The notes under the pieces were generated by a model, which worked only from the letters and a program-made list of their open reading frames with translations, made no database searches and was not told the DNA's origin. From Trichoplax adhaerens (Eukaryota; Placozoa; Uniplacotomia; Trichoplacea; Trichoplacidae), in assembly GCF_000150275.1 (NCBI RefSeq), contig NW_002060947.1, forward strand, positions 8,116,482-8,180,481: a stretch of DNA of 64,000 bases, read 5' to 3'. Positions within the stretch are counted from its first letter, which is position 1, and the number at the start of each line of letters is the position of its first letter. This document shows positions 23,501-37,337 of this stretch, one piece after another. Both the position numbers and the translations under genes were made by a program.

Positions 23501-26500
23501 AGATTCAAGTGTATTATATCTTTTTATTTAAATAATACGTATTTTAACACTTGCAGTCTAGTGAAAATATTTCTTGATTAAAAATACTTGTTAATGGAAG
23601 TCAGCACTTGAAGAGATTCAGAAAAAAGATAAATATCGGAAATATGAGTATAGTTACCTGTATATAATACACCAATATTTCCAATTCTTTAATGGATTAA
23701 ATATTTAAAAGTGTAATTAGATTGTATAGGATTAGTTTCAGTCGTAATTTGATTTGCAGTAACTATTTTAGAGAGATATAAAACGAATAGGACATGTTAT
23801 CGTGGTTACTTAACAGAAATACTGAATTATCTGCAACGAGATAATGTTATAATTTTCATTTACACTTGAATATCAGGTAAATGATCTTTTAGAGTTGTAA
23901 ATGAGGATTCCAAACAGGTTCTTTGTGTAATCTATTTTAACAATATCAATCATTAAAATACGCCTTATTGCCTCCTTTAGGATTTCAATCCATAAGATTT
24001 ATGACAAGATTTATCCAGCACATGCTCGAGATCAGTGTCAAGGGCGCAGATATTCCTTCAATTTATCTGCTAGTAAATTCACATTTTGTTCAATTTCTGG
24101 CGTGTATGATACAATTGATTCAACTGTTAAGATATACAATGTTTTTCTAAAATAAATGTTCTCAATTTTACTAATGAGCATATCAATACACATTTAGAAT
24201 AGCTACCACGGTAAAATAACAACAGCACTTAGTGCTGCTAGCAATAATACTTTGTATGGTTATTCCTTGAAAAAGGCTGTCGAAGAAAATTCTATTACAA
24301 ATTGAATATATCTGGTACTATCCACAACCAGAAATTTAAGAAACAGAATAAAGATTGCAATCTTTTGCATTGTAAAGTGGATGACAGTTAACATATATAT
24401 ATATTTGTTTCGAGTTTTACATTGCAGAATTACTAAGAAAGTATCCTTATGCTTATGGCAAGCTTTCATATATGGCAATTCCTACTGCAGCTATAGTTTT
24501 ACATAACCCTCAGCTATGCCTCTAGGATAAATTTAAGTCTACATTAATTATAATAACATACCTCAGAAAGATAATCTATAGAAGAAGCTTCTATTAAGAT
24601 CGTTAAAGTTTAAATGCTATAATGAAATTAGTGTGACCTTAAGCTGGATCCTCCGCTGCAATCCATGTATGAGGCGAAATTACACAGACCTTACCCTCTT
24701 TAAACATTTCCAAACTAAATTAAATAATTCTTCGTAACATCTTTCCATTCAAATATTTCTTTTAAACAACAACTCTAGCTGGTCGATTTTAGCTATACTT
24801 GAAAATTGCCAAAAGTTACCCTCAAAATTCTCGCCCTTGCAGATATTCCAACTTTTAATACTTCCTTAACATAATAACGTCGTAATATTTGCGCTAGCTA
24901 TCATTTTTGCAATTTTAACTAGTTACTAAAATATTCATACCATCATTCTCTATTAGGAAGTTTCTTTTCTTACCTAATCTGGCAATTTACTTAAAGTTTT
25001 ACTATCATTCGCTTTAGTATAGAATTAAGTTTAATCGGATAAGCAGCCGCTTCAGTTACTGCAGATTTATGTCCCACGACTTAGCTTATCACTGATTTCT
25101 TATCAAAACTTCATGAGCGTATATTTGCAGCGTGGAAATTGTAGTGATCTCTATGATTAATTTCGAACTGTAGTAAAGAGTTAGCTCTTATTCCTAGACC
25201 TCACTTGTGCTGGTTTAAATCAAGAAATGCCTAGTGAAAATCTAGAATTTCTAAATCGTACAATTGACTAGTTGATGACCTAGTGGATAAACTAGTTCAT
25301 TATAACATATAGATACACTAAAACTATAGCTATCATAAACTATAGCGTCAGGCATTGGATGCGCAGCAAAGTACCTAAAGTAACTTAGATGACGAAAGTT
25401 TACGGTGTCCTACCTGAAAATCGAACTGAAAGTGAAGTAGATGCTAAAATTTCGCAATTTAATAAGGTTGATGATCAAATATTTATTCAGAGATGGATAA
25501 GGATCTACCCCTTCCAAGTCAGTGATATTTACTAATTTAATAACAATTACTCATCTTGACTAAATAGCTTACTTTAATCTGATTTTTCGTTTGCTAACTC
25601 TGGTGCAAATTAAAAATTTTAAGGGATTATAGTGAGCAAAAGTCTAAGTACAGTACCAATCCAACATACAAAAATATTGCGAACGCTCATAAAAAAAGTA
25701 TTTTCGTTAGTAGTTCATCAATATGGGATTACTTCATTTAAATTATTTTCATTAGTCTGGTGCTTACCAAAACAGTCACAGTAAAAGAATTGAATCTTTG
25801 TTTTTCAAGCAATAAATAAGTAAATTTGGCAATGTTATGACATATTAAATTAAGAGCGTAGCTTCAGCATTCCTTCTAGCCCAGCAATGAAATAAAAAGA
25901 TATCGCACAAGTTCATTTACTACTAAATTCATAGATCTAGCCTAATAATAAATAAATTATGAACAGCGAAATAAATAGACTGGCAAAACTTGCTTAACTG
26001 TTCACTTTATTATTCATGAGAAAGATGATTCTCTGTTTACTAACTTCCTGTTTTTAAATGACATGGCCAAGTTACAGTGTCTTTCATTATTCCTTAAATT
26101 TCGACATTGATATCAATTTTTTAACTAATGTTATACATACGTACGTAATAATTCGTGGTCTAGACATAAGAACCGAATGTTTAGCATTATACTTTGTCAT
26201 AATTGAGAGGCAAAAAGATTAAACAGTAAAAAGTATGACGACCTTTATGTTACTGTCTGATTCCATGACTGACTTGGCTTTTAAGAAAAATATAAGTGAA
26301 TACATTATTTAAATTCTGTTTACCAAAAGTTAATGTCTCTTAATCCCTAGGAGAAATTAGCACTACTAACGGCAAGCAATATTAGGATATAATAGTACAG
26401 CCGAATATCTAAGAAAAATCTATGATAGAGCAAAACAATGATAAAGATGACGATGGAATTGGAATAAATTTTAAAGATATGTGAGCAGTGATTCGTTAAA

Positions 26501-29500
26501 AATTTGGACTTCACAAGTATATCGGATCACAATTTCTACTACTTCAAATTTTGCATTTACTAGATAAAATTCTCTTGATCAATCTATGATGTTGTTTACT
26601 TAAAAGATTGACAAGATATAAATTATTGTTGATATATTTATTACTTCTGGCTTAAGGACCTTAAGAATGAAGGCGGCATCTGACACAGTTGTGAAAGATT
26701 TAAAACCACATTACGTCAATAGACCGCATTCATACCTTATGCACGTGATTTTTGTCGTCAGAATGACGACGATATTACTCAGAAATATAGCTTTTATGCA
26801 ATGCTAAAAAATTATACGTAGCAATTACCAGACATTAGAGCGAACTGTAATATTATTTTGTTTACCAGACAATTAGAGAATGTAAAGATATAAATTCTTA
26901 ATAATTAATTAATCATGCGGTATGTGAATGATCACTGTTTAGCGGCAATACTGTATCTACAAATAAAGAAAAGAATTAAAGAAGGATTATTGTTAATAAA
27001 TGACAGACATTTAAGATTCGTTGTTGAGTGCAATTTTGAAGTTAATGCTGTCAAATTCTCATCAGATTCGACATATCATAGAATTACGACGAAGTTTACA
27101 TTATCTGCTCAAATACGCTTCGTATTGATGATTAATACGTACTTGTTTATCTCATTTAGTTCGAAAGCTGTTTTAGGGCTATTTAATGACTTAAAATTAA
27201 AAATATTAAGGTTTGATAACTTGTTTTCCATTTAATTATGTAAAATATAATCTGGCTAAGAATAAAAAGAAAGGCATCTGACAATAATTGACTTTAATGC
27301 AAGTGTTCCGATTTAATTCTACCTAATAATCGCTTCTGTTCATTCTGAATAATATTATAATGTTCGTTAATTTTATGACTATGCTATTAAGTATTTTGTT
27401 AATAGAAAATATCGATTGTTTTCTAAGTTTTATTTCCAATTGAAATATTGATAATGGTATAGAACTGATGTTATGCGGAGTGCAAAGCGTCATATTAAAT
27501 GGTACGTGAATATCTTTTACCCGCCTTTAACTCTGACTTTCAATCGCTTATCAATATTGATACCAGAGATACGAGTTTTACATTCTAAAAAGAGTTGATA
27601 ACAATTCATTTATATCCAATTCAATATTAAAGTATTAGAAAACGATCTGGATTTGACATTATCATATTTGAAGAATTTATAGTTCAATATCGTGATGTCG
27701 ATAGATTCAAATTTCTCGAAACTATTATAGTAAACATCAGCGTAGGGCATTGTTACTAGTACAATTGTCATTTGTTATTTTAAAAAAATTATAAGAATAC
27801 CATTTGACTTATTACGGCATGATAGCTATAAAATTTAAAATACTGTTAATAATTAATTTAATAAATCCATTTCTAAGCCCTATTTTATTAAGTTTTAGGA
27901 ACTAAATTATTTAGCCTACGTAATTCGATCAGCGTAACTAGTTAAGGTACTTTTATATCTTGTATTCTATTTGCTATAATTTGAAGTGATGTCAAGATGA
28001 GAAATTCAGGTATTGATTGATTATGGTATCTAAAAATTTCATAATAACGTGCTATAACAATCTAGAAGTTACTTAGGTATTCGGAATATTATAAATTCCT
28101 GACAACTGTGATCCAATCACAAACTATTTTTATAGCAGCTTAGAACCTCTGATTACGAACAATATTCGACCAAAGCCTGACATACTCTGGATGCAATTGC
28201 CTAGGAATAAATCAGTTTATCATAACTAAATATATTGCTTACTAAAGAAATAAAGCCTTCGTTTATTCTAATCTTAATATGTAGCCATATTTTCTTTGTT
28301 TGATATAAAAACTTTCAGGTACAATAACAATCGAAGCGATCCAATTCAAAGTATAATTAAATTGCACAGGTACATATTTAATATAAAAAATGTTCAGATG
28401 TTAACAGCATTAAGTTGTAAAGTAACTTTATAATAATACTCTATTTTACTCTAGTATTGAATAACAAAATTTGATGTTTTCTACGTCAATTGAAACTTAT
28501 TTTCATCAATTAGGAGTGTGCATTTCTGTATTGGTGGTAGCTATATTTAGGTATATTATATAAAATCTGTCAATCATCGTTAAATTATTCTTATTAATAC
28601 GGAAGTTCCTGTTTTTCGTGTTCCTTTTAAATCGATCCTTTTATAGTTGAAGGCGTTGATTGCTTGGTAATTTTAAATTATGTTACCATTAATTTTAAAT
28701 AATAAAAATCAACATACGATTTGTCAGTTTACTGCAATGTATGATTTACGGAGAAATTGTTTGTTATTCTTAGTTAATATCATTGCTGAGCTTATATAAT
28801 ACATTGAACTTTGATCAAACATGAAAAATATTACTGGCGCTTTCTTGGATTTTACGCCGATAATCAGCTGTTTACTACTTATGCAAACTTCAATAACTAC
28901 CTATAAGTAGTCATAATCTGCGGTCAAGCTGGCTGAGATGCCTAGGAGTCTAGTACGGCTTTATGAATTAGATTTTATGAAGTACAGTAGGATAACAACT
29001 AATACTCCTAATAAGGTCTAAACAAATACCGATAACAATTTCTATAAAAGATTTCACAAAAGTAGAATCTCTACCAGAGTTCAGTCACACAACATTTTAT
29101 AAAATCTACTGCACTTCATAAAAGGTATGGTTCAGGCAAAAATAGAAATTACTTTCCTAGTGCAGTAGTTACTTTGATTTATATGATCTTGCCTTCGAAT
29201 AATTCTAAATGGATATATTAATTAAGACATGTTTTGAAATTGAATCTGATCACACTTAATGTTTCGTAAATCAGTCAATTTCGAAGTGAATTGTAATGAC
29301 GTAAATTATAAATAGTTCAATTTTTTATTTGACCCTAACTCTAAAGGCTATCAAGGCTATCGCCTTCATCCTGATTTTGGAGTGTTACTGTTTTTCTAAT
29401 TTGCGTCAATGCCGTTAAAAATTGAATTTGATATTAACAACTTTTACTTTCTCTTTATTTGGTTTACAGACCATGAAAGTCAATGGTGTCAAATTTCTTA

Positions 29501-32500
29501 TTCTTTCCTGTAAAGTGTACACCGTAAAAATATAATAGGAAAAAATGCATAACTGAATCTATACTCGGGGATTTAGTTATCGATATTATAATCTATTTCT
29601 TTCTTAGATGACTACTTTCAAAAATAACGCTGAATCATCGTATGACAAATAAAATAATAAAATAAATAATCTTACCTGATTGAAAGGTGTCAATCAATCA
29701 AGCATTGGACGTGAAGCATGGTAGCTTAATAAAGTGCAGCATTCCTCAATCCGTCAAAGATAACATTTAAGTTAAAGGTATATTCATCTATTTACTTAAT
29801 ATGAATTTATTATCAAAAATGATTTTCGTATTGTAATATTCCTTCTTATATTCACGCAATATAAGTTAAATCCAGTTGAAATGGAAATTTTGCTTTTAGT
29901 CTTTGATTATGTCATAATAAACTGCTTTTGTTATAACTTAATACGAATTATATTAAAAAAATTTAATTGCTATTACGGTTTGTTTACAATTTGTCTGTAC
30001 CGATAAGAGCTGTCAATTAAGGGACGTATGCAGGCTTTGCAGAGAAAATTGAGAACAGTTTCTACTTGACTTTGGACTAGAATTTAAAGTAATTTGATCT
30101 AACTTCTAGGCTGGAAATAACTTTATATGTGATTACGGTTGAGTTATTACCAAAGTAATTCTGATATCTTAATTGCTTATATACAATAAAAAATTGCCTC
30201 CGTTTCTGACTCTGTCTACTTGCTATCTCTAAAATTATATCATCATCAAGGCAGCCGAAACTTCTATACAAAGGATCTATAATATAGAGATCCTAATGAG
30301 GATGAATAAATCGCCTCTACAATCTAAAGGATTGATCGCGTGAACAATGCTTTAGAAACAATTAGAAAACAAAATTATTTCATTCTTAAAATAGTACTTT
30401 ATAAATATCATAAGCATTGCAACTCTGATAACTAATAGATAATAATTAATTTTATAAATTGCTCCTTCAAATGCGTTGAGAATAACGCTAATTAGTCCTG
30501 AGCTTACTCTAGCACTCCATATTCTTCTTTGCATCAACTTTGCAACAAGGTGTCTCATAACTATAAGAAAATTTCAAGCTATAATTTCTCAACCATTAAT
30601 AATTTGAATCGTTGCTCAGTTGTTTAGAATTGACCGTGTTGAATCGGATGACGAAAAAAAATATAATATTTTTTCACTCTGCTAAATGAAATTGTTATCA
30701 TTTTATTTTAAATACGTATATAGGAGTATGTATACTAACTGTAAAATATATTTAGCAAAGCTTTGGTAAGGATTACATAATATAGTATACGGTCATCATT
30801 ATGTGATCGCCAAGCATTTTTCCGTTTTCTTACAGTACAAAGACAGATTAAGAAATTTGATGGGAATTATATATCATACATCTAAAATATAACTGAAAGC
30901 TTTGAAATATATTAAAATTCTTTTCAGCTAATTAGATATCGTACTGCTTTTATACTATTATCACGTTAAACTCGGGAAATATATTCAAATACGAGTTATG
31001 GTGAGTTAATGTTATTCCAATAGTACTATGTAAATACTGATTTTGGAAAACTTTTAATTATCGCACTCGCTGATTTTTTCTTTAATGACTATTGACGTAT
31101 TTCAGTATTAGTAGGAAATGAACTGCATGCAAATTATTCATTCATTCTTATAAGTGCCAAAGCACTATTACTTCTTTAACTACCACAGAAAGTGAATAAA
31201 TAAAAACTATAGCTTAGTGGTCGGTTTAGTTTTTCGATTTAGTTTCTTTATCTAATTGATGACATAAAATAGGGTGATCATGCGATGTAAATTCCAATTA
31301 TATTTCATGTTTAAGTATTAATTTATGACAAAGTGGTATGAATGAAGAGCTATACAATAGTGATAATATACACGTGGATATAATTAATGGTCAAATTGCA
31401 ATAAAAATGATCTTATATATGATAAATTAAGTAATATGTGCAGCTGGAACATACATGTATGATATCGTAAATAATGATTTGTTTTAAATTTGTTGATAAA
31501 TTACGTGTCATCTGTTTCGGACGGATTCTAAAATGGGAAAGTTTGATAAATTGTAAATAGATGTTTTGAAGTTTAAGACTGATTAAATAATTATAATTAA
31601 TAATAAAAGAATAATGAAAGGGTGATGCTAGCCCATGTTTAATTTTTGGGAATTCTTATTATATATAATGAATTCATCGTTATAGGAATTAGCCAATCTA
31701 ATATTATTAAATGTTTTGCCCGGGATACTTTAGATAGGGTAAGTTGTCATTACTAGGCCCATGTATTCGCTCTTTGTAAGTATAGACCATTAATATAATT
31801 TTAATTCTCTGAAATTTATATCTAGTACTAAATTACTTTTCGTTTCATTTTACGACATAAATCTATGTACATTATTAGCAAATTCTAACTGTCAATGTTT
31901 TCTCTATGGGGTGAATAGCTAATCTATTCTTGGCAGTCTTTTACGTTTACTACATAATTCAAGCCCTTCCCGATAGACTTATAATTATTATTTCACTTTA
32001 TGAAATCTAGATGTATTGTAAGATAAATGACGGTAACATTAGATTTGTTTGATTTCCCACATCATGATTAATTTATTAATAACTGTTATAAGTTGCATCG
32101 TAGGTTGGATAATAATAATAATAAATACTTTATCAATCGCATCCGTAAACTATACAAATCTGAAAACGATACCTAGTCAGGATAATTTTTTATTTGTACG
32201 GATAAAATAAAACATATAGTACAAATTACGAATGTAACTTTTTAGGCTTATTGACATATCGAAATCTATTTTAATTATTGCATATCCACATACTCATATC
32301 TGTCAGTTGATTTCATTTATGAACGTTGCTTTGTCATTTGACATTTTGGTAAAGGGCAATTATGTTAAACAGATGGTACGGAAATTGAACGAAATTGTTT
32401 GTTGGGTTTAAATTCAGTACTTCCTAATTATTGTACTGTTTACATATATGCTTTGAGGAAATTATGTCTAAATTAATAATAGTTAATCAGTTTTAGTTTC

Positions 32501-35500
32501 TTCTATTTCTAATTTTGATAGTATTAATTAATATATTATGGTTGATTCTGGATAATATATATAACCAACATTTATAGGTTACTGTAAAGTATTGCGGAAA
32601 ATGTCATTATTCATGGTATAAGCATATCGTGATTTTTCTATCGACAAAAAGTAAACGGAAATAAAATGATCGATAAATTTTCAACTATTATATATGTAAC
32701 CTATATATCAAGAATTTGTAATAAAAAAAATAACCAACCGAAAGATTTATTATCAAATAATCTAAAGTTCACTTGTGCCTAAGTATATAAATGTCTACTA
32801 TCCAATTAAAATAGACAGTACAGTATAACAATATCACCAAAAATGAAGAATAGCAACTGCAATTTGTCTTTCCCAGATAATTGAAGTTTCCTTAAGACTG
32901 ACTGAAGCAAATAAGATTCAGTAGTGAAAAATCAAAATAGCACCGGAATATGTTGCCACCTTTCAAAAAAGGATAACAAAAGTCCGATATAAGAAACTTT
33001 ATACCATTCATTGGCAATAAATTTTCAATTCTATTGTTTAGGATAGATTGTCCAAGTAAATGCGTGAATGAATAAAGTTCAATCAAGTTATTATTTCTGT
33101 ATCTGTACTGGTGGAGAATAATAAATCGCAAAATGGATTTACTAAATATAGATTCCTTTTCTGTTTAAATAGGGCAGGTATTGATTATTTATAGCTATGT
33201 ATATTTGATTATACACCGGTAGCAAAGATATATAGCAAATAGCAATGAGATAATTACCAAGACATAACGTACGGATGTTAATTCGAGTGTAAATACTGTT
33301 CAAACTGCCAGTGTGAATTATTTATATTATTGCATCAAGCCAGAGAGTAGAAATGCTTTTGTAGCTTAATAACGAATCAGTTTTTGTCAACACTCTTCAA
33401 TCTGGATTTGTTACTATTAACAGCTTAGTCTTTTGTGCACAAAGTTCTTATATGCATTGGTAATTAGTTGAGAATGGACGCAACTGATACAATCTAGCTG
33501 TAATTACAAATTATGACTAATTCCACATGGTAATTAAACTGCGCTATAGTATCAACTGATATCTGGTTTATAATACTAAAGTAACAAATACTTCATTTTG
33601 TGAAGTGAATCTTGGATCATTTGCTAGAGCAAATTCTTGATTCCTGTCTAGAAATTCGAAGTATGTAGAGTAGTTATTCTATTTGTTAAGATTAATTAGC
33701 TCTATTATCTAGGTATACAGCATTAAATAGCTGCCTATTTTAATATTATATTTCACTTCACGAATTCGATTATCGGCGAGTTAATTGAAATTTGTCATAC
33801 AGATACTGGTATATGATTAGAATAGACCTTGCTGTCACTCTTTGAAAAGAGGTCTGTCAAGTAAAATCTTTACAATTTCCCGTATAATAACTGTAGCATG
33901 TTTTAAGATTTCGTTATAATGTAATTTCTTTATTGCATCTGGTTGTTTTATGCATAATTATGCATACTTGTAGTTTAGTGGTAATAAGCGATTGGCTAAT
34001 TTTAGCCGTTTTTCTAGTCAAGGATGCTCGGAACAAAATGAATTGAAATGTATATTTGTGGTTAAAAAGGTATCCTTTGTAGTCAAAGTAATATTTCTAT
34101 ACTTTTCTATTTCAGTTATATACCTGCAGTTAAAGAGAATAACAAATTACGACCTTTGTAATTAGCATAAAGCTGTTGCCAATAGCTCAGTAGTCTAGTT
34201 GCTTATGGTATTGCAATATTGAGCGGCTGGTGGTAATGTTTTCATATTTTGAATGGAATGATATCTTTCTCTCACTGATGAATACTGGCATTATTTCCAT
34301 AAAATGGGACTATTTATTGAATTATAATGCTAAAGAAAGACAATGAAGAATAAATATCTGCATAAACCCTATTATTTATGGCAGGAAGTTTGTGACAGTA
34401 TCATTAATTGGTTCTTGTTTTTGCATTTTAGACGTGTATTTTGTGAAAGCTGTTGACCCTAACCAATTTATTTGGTTTGAGACAGGGGTGAATATCGAGT
34501 TGTTTATGAAATTTAAAATTCCGTCAATTCTATCCATTATGCTATCGAGGCTATAAATTTGATTTTGGTTATGTTTTATATATGATTCACATTCAATTGG
34601 AAAACAAATTGACAATCTTTGATGTTTAGATGATCGCTATCATCCTGTATTGAATTTTATTGAAAATTAATCAACTTTAAGATATGAAAAGGTACATACA
34701 TATTTCGCCCCCACCCCCCGAAAAAATCAAAAATTAAGAATATGATTTACGTATAGTAAAATTGACGTACCATTAAGAAATATAATCATGATTGTTAAGA
34801 TCGTTTCATCATCTTATGCTAACAAATTCTTTCATATTGATAGAATAAAGTTCACTCTCCTTCTATAGGAATACGTGAATTTGACCAATCAATCTATCGC
34901 TATCATTGTAATTTTACTGTTCATAGCTTATTCTTGGCATTTTATTTATCTATACAACAGTCAGAAATAGAAAGTTAAAATAAATATTCTTATAGTCTAA
35001 TTCAATCGTTGTCTACATCAGTAATTATACTAGTGTAAGGCTGTATGGAACTAGTTCAAAACCACAACTTGTTTATGTCTTAAATCAATTTGTTGATGTG
35101 CATTAAGAGATGCACTGTCGAAAATAAATTTTATAGTATTAATCAAAATTATGAATGACTATGTCAACTATTGCAATTGTCATTGTTTCTAAATCAAGTC
35201 TTGGACGCTTACTGACTTCCATATTTATAGTGAATTTAATAACTGTTTAGTTTAAGAAAAAATGACATCATTGTTTATAAAGAAATGAGATGCAATTTTT
35301 TCCCTCTCTTATACTATAACAATAAAAATAAGTTTTACAACACGTGTCTTTCCAAAATAGTATTTAATCCACATGATACATGAAAGTGAAATGGATGAAA
35401 TTAGCCTTCCAGAATGGATCCTTGATTGAATCAGTCCATGCTAATAACACCCTAGTCGAGAGAAAGAGGTCCAAATTGGAATGATTACAATAAAACTGAA

Positions 35501-35599
35501 AGCGGTACATAATGTCGATCCGATTTCCCATGTGTTGAACTTATTTCATTTAGGTGATTGACTTGAATTGTTCCAAGTTGAAGATGATATTCTTGTCAA
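20501..35599. other. About 15 kb of AT-rich DNA without recognisable genes
   Basis: Frequent stops in all frames leave only short open frames (84 codons at 22066, 106 codons at 26915). They show no family motif, no low-complexity signature and no paired splice sites. No tRNA or rRNA was recognised. Short exons of an unknown gene or non-coding RNAs could be missed here. Confidence 0.45.
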
Positions 35600-36780
35600 T
35601 AGTCTAGGATGCCATCTTCCGCCTTTCAGTCTTGAGTTGATTAAAACGATGAACGATTAAATTGGCAACTCAGGATCATTAAGATGTTGAAGATTGTTTG
35701 GCTAGTTAACGGATCAAGTTGATCATCCCTTGGAGATAGCGTTCTTTCCAGATCAAATCGATGATAACATAGATGGTAAAGTCTAATTATGGATATGCCA
35801 TATCTCAGTTTATCGAGTCTATCGCCCGGAAAGTTTAAACCAGATTTCTCTTCCTTTACTTCCAGTATAGGAAGAGAATCGTCCATTTTCCCCTCCACAT
35901 CTTGTTCTTCAATTCCATTGCATGCGATTCACCATCGATTGGATGACAATCGCGATTGTCATGTCAAACGGCTGAAATGACCTCTGGAGTTGACGTGGAT
36001 AGATGAAGCGTGTATAGAAATGATAAACGTTACGTTGTACAATGGTTAGCATGACAATCTGCGTGTCAGGCTAACCCTATGCAGAGGAGGCATTACTGCA
36101 GATGGAAATTGGCGAAAAAAAACATCAAGTCGTTCATTTTCCTGTCATCATGTCTTCATCCAAGGACATCTGTCAAGACATGGCGTCAAAATGAGAACCC
36201 AAAATTTCATAGTGGATCCAAAGGACTTCCTTGACACAGATATCGCCAGTTGATTGATAGGACACTGAAAAAATTTTCCATCTCCAATCAGGCGTGCTGA
36301 TGTTTGGCGTCAACACACCCATTGCCGATAAGATAACAGTCGTGTCAATCAATCCAGGGTTGTTTTCTTCTTTCACTGAGTGTGTATAGAACATGATAGA
36401 AAGCCTTGCGATAGATATCGTGGTAATCTCACGCTTGACCTATTCATCCGCTCGCCTCACCCATTCAGTACGGATGACGAATAGAATAGGGTGACAGCAA
36501 TAGGATTGTTTTGGATAGCATCAATGTCGTACCGGGTTTCACTCTTGTAGTTTGTTGTCGCTGTCATTGGTGTCATCAACATCGCCAGTCAGTCGTTTTT
36601 TGGCGTCAATTGATGGACAATCACCTGTCGTGCCTTTGACGTGTGAAATTATACAAGCAATCAGAGCAATTCCAATGGACGATTTTCATCGTCTTCTTGC
36701 TCATTCAAATCCACTTAGTTGGTGTTGTTTTCGTCTATTTCATGGCTAGACTTACATCATAAGTGGAAATGAACCATTTT
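35600..36780 (-). pseudogene. Possible decayed coding region on the minus strand, unknown family
   Basis: Base composition changes here to a visibly less AT-rich DNA than its surroundings. On the minus strand several gene-like stretches follow one another in changing frames. Near 36710 is a stretch beginning DLNEQEDDENRPLELL. Near 36640-36545 is one ending DVDDTNDSDNKLQE. At about 36540-36470 is one reading ETRYDIDAIQNNPIAV. A 73-codon frame occupies 36394-36173, and an acidic 85-codon frame 35898-35641. Stops and frame changes separate them without good splice sites, so a broken gene is more likely than an active one. No family was recognised. Chance open frames in less AT-rich DNA remain possible. 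Confidence 0.25.
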
Positions 36781-36796
36781 TAATCATGAAATATGA

Positions 36797-37030
36797 ACTA
36801 TTTCTTGATGTAATACGATCCACTCTTGGACCCAATAGATTTCCAAGGCGATAGAAAGATCAATTTGAAATCGATCGCCATTTGATTAAGAGCAGCTTCA
36901 ATTATTTGCTTTACTATTTCTTGACGTAATACGATCCACTCTTGGACCCAATAGATTTCCAAGGCGATAGAAAGATCAATTTGAAATCGATCGCCATTTG
37001 ACTAAGAGCAGCTTCAATTATTTGCTTTAC
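36797..37030. repeat. Recent tandem duplication of a 116-bp segment
   Basis: Two copies, 36797-36912 and 36913-37030, differ at only about two positions. On the minus strand each contains the same roughly 35-codon open stretch (including QMAIDFKLIFLSPWKS) ending in a stop. The duplication therefore copies a piece of the putative decayed coding region. Confidence 0.9.
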
Positions 37031-37337
37031 TTCTTTTTAGTACAGATCAAGGTGTAGTGATTTTGCTTTGCTATAGGAAGGCAAAAGCATGTCAAGTGGG
37101 TTATAGAGTCCAAAATGTACTTTGATCCAATATCCAGACCAATGACGTAATGTTGCTCAAAATTGACATAACATAGGAATAACAACTGCTACCGGTAGTC
37201 CATTATCACTATTGTAAACGTGCTAAATCTGTCGTCCAAAATTTGTGGTGATAGTTAAATAGATTTGACCTTCAACAAATGGTTGTAAACTTGCCTATGT
37301 ATTTATGATGAGAGTCTAGCATATTTTAAATTAAATG

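Noticed and set aside
26915-27235. 106-codon frame in AT-rich DNA
   Set aside because: Composition is that expected from AT-rich chance frames, with no motif and no flanking exons.
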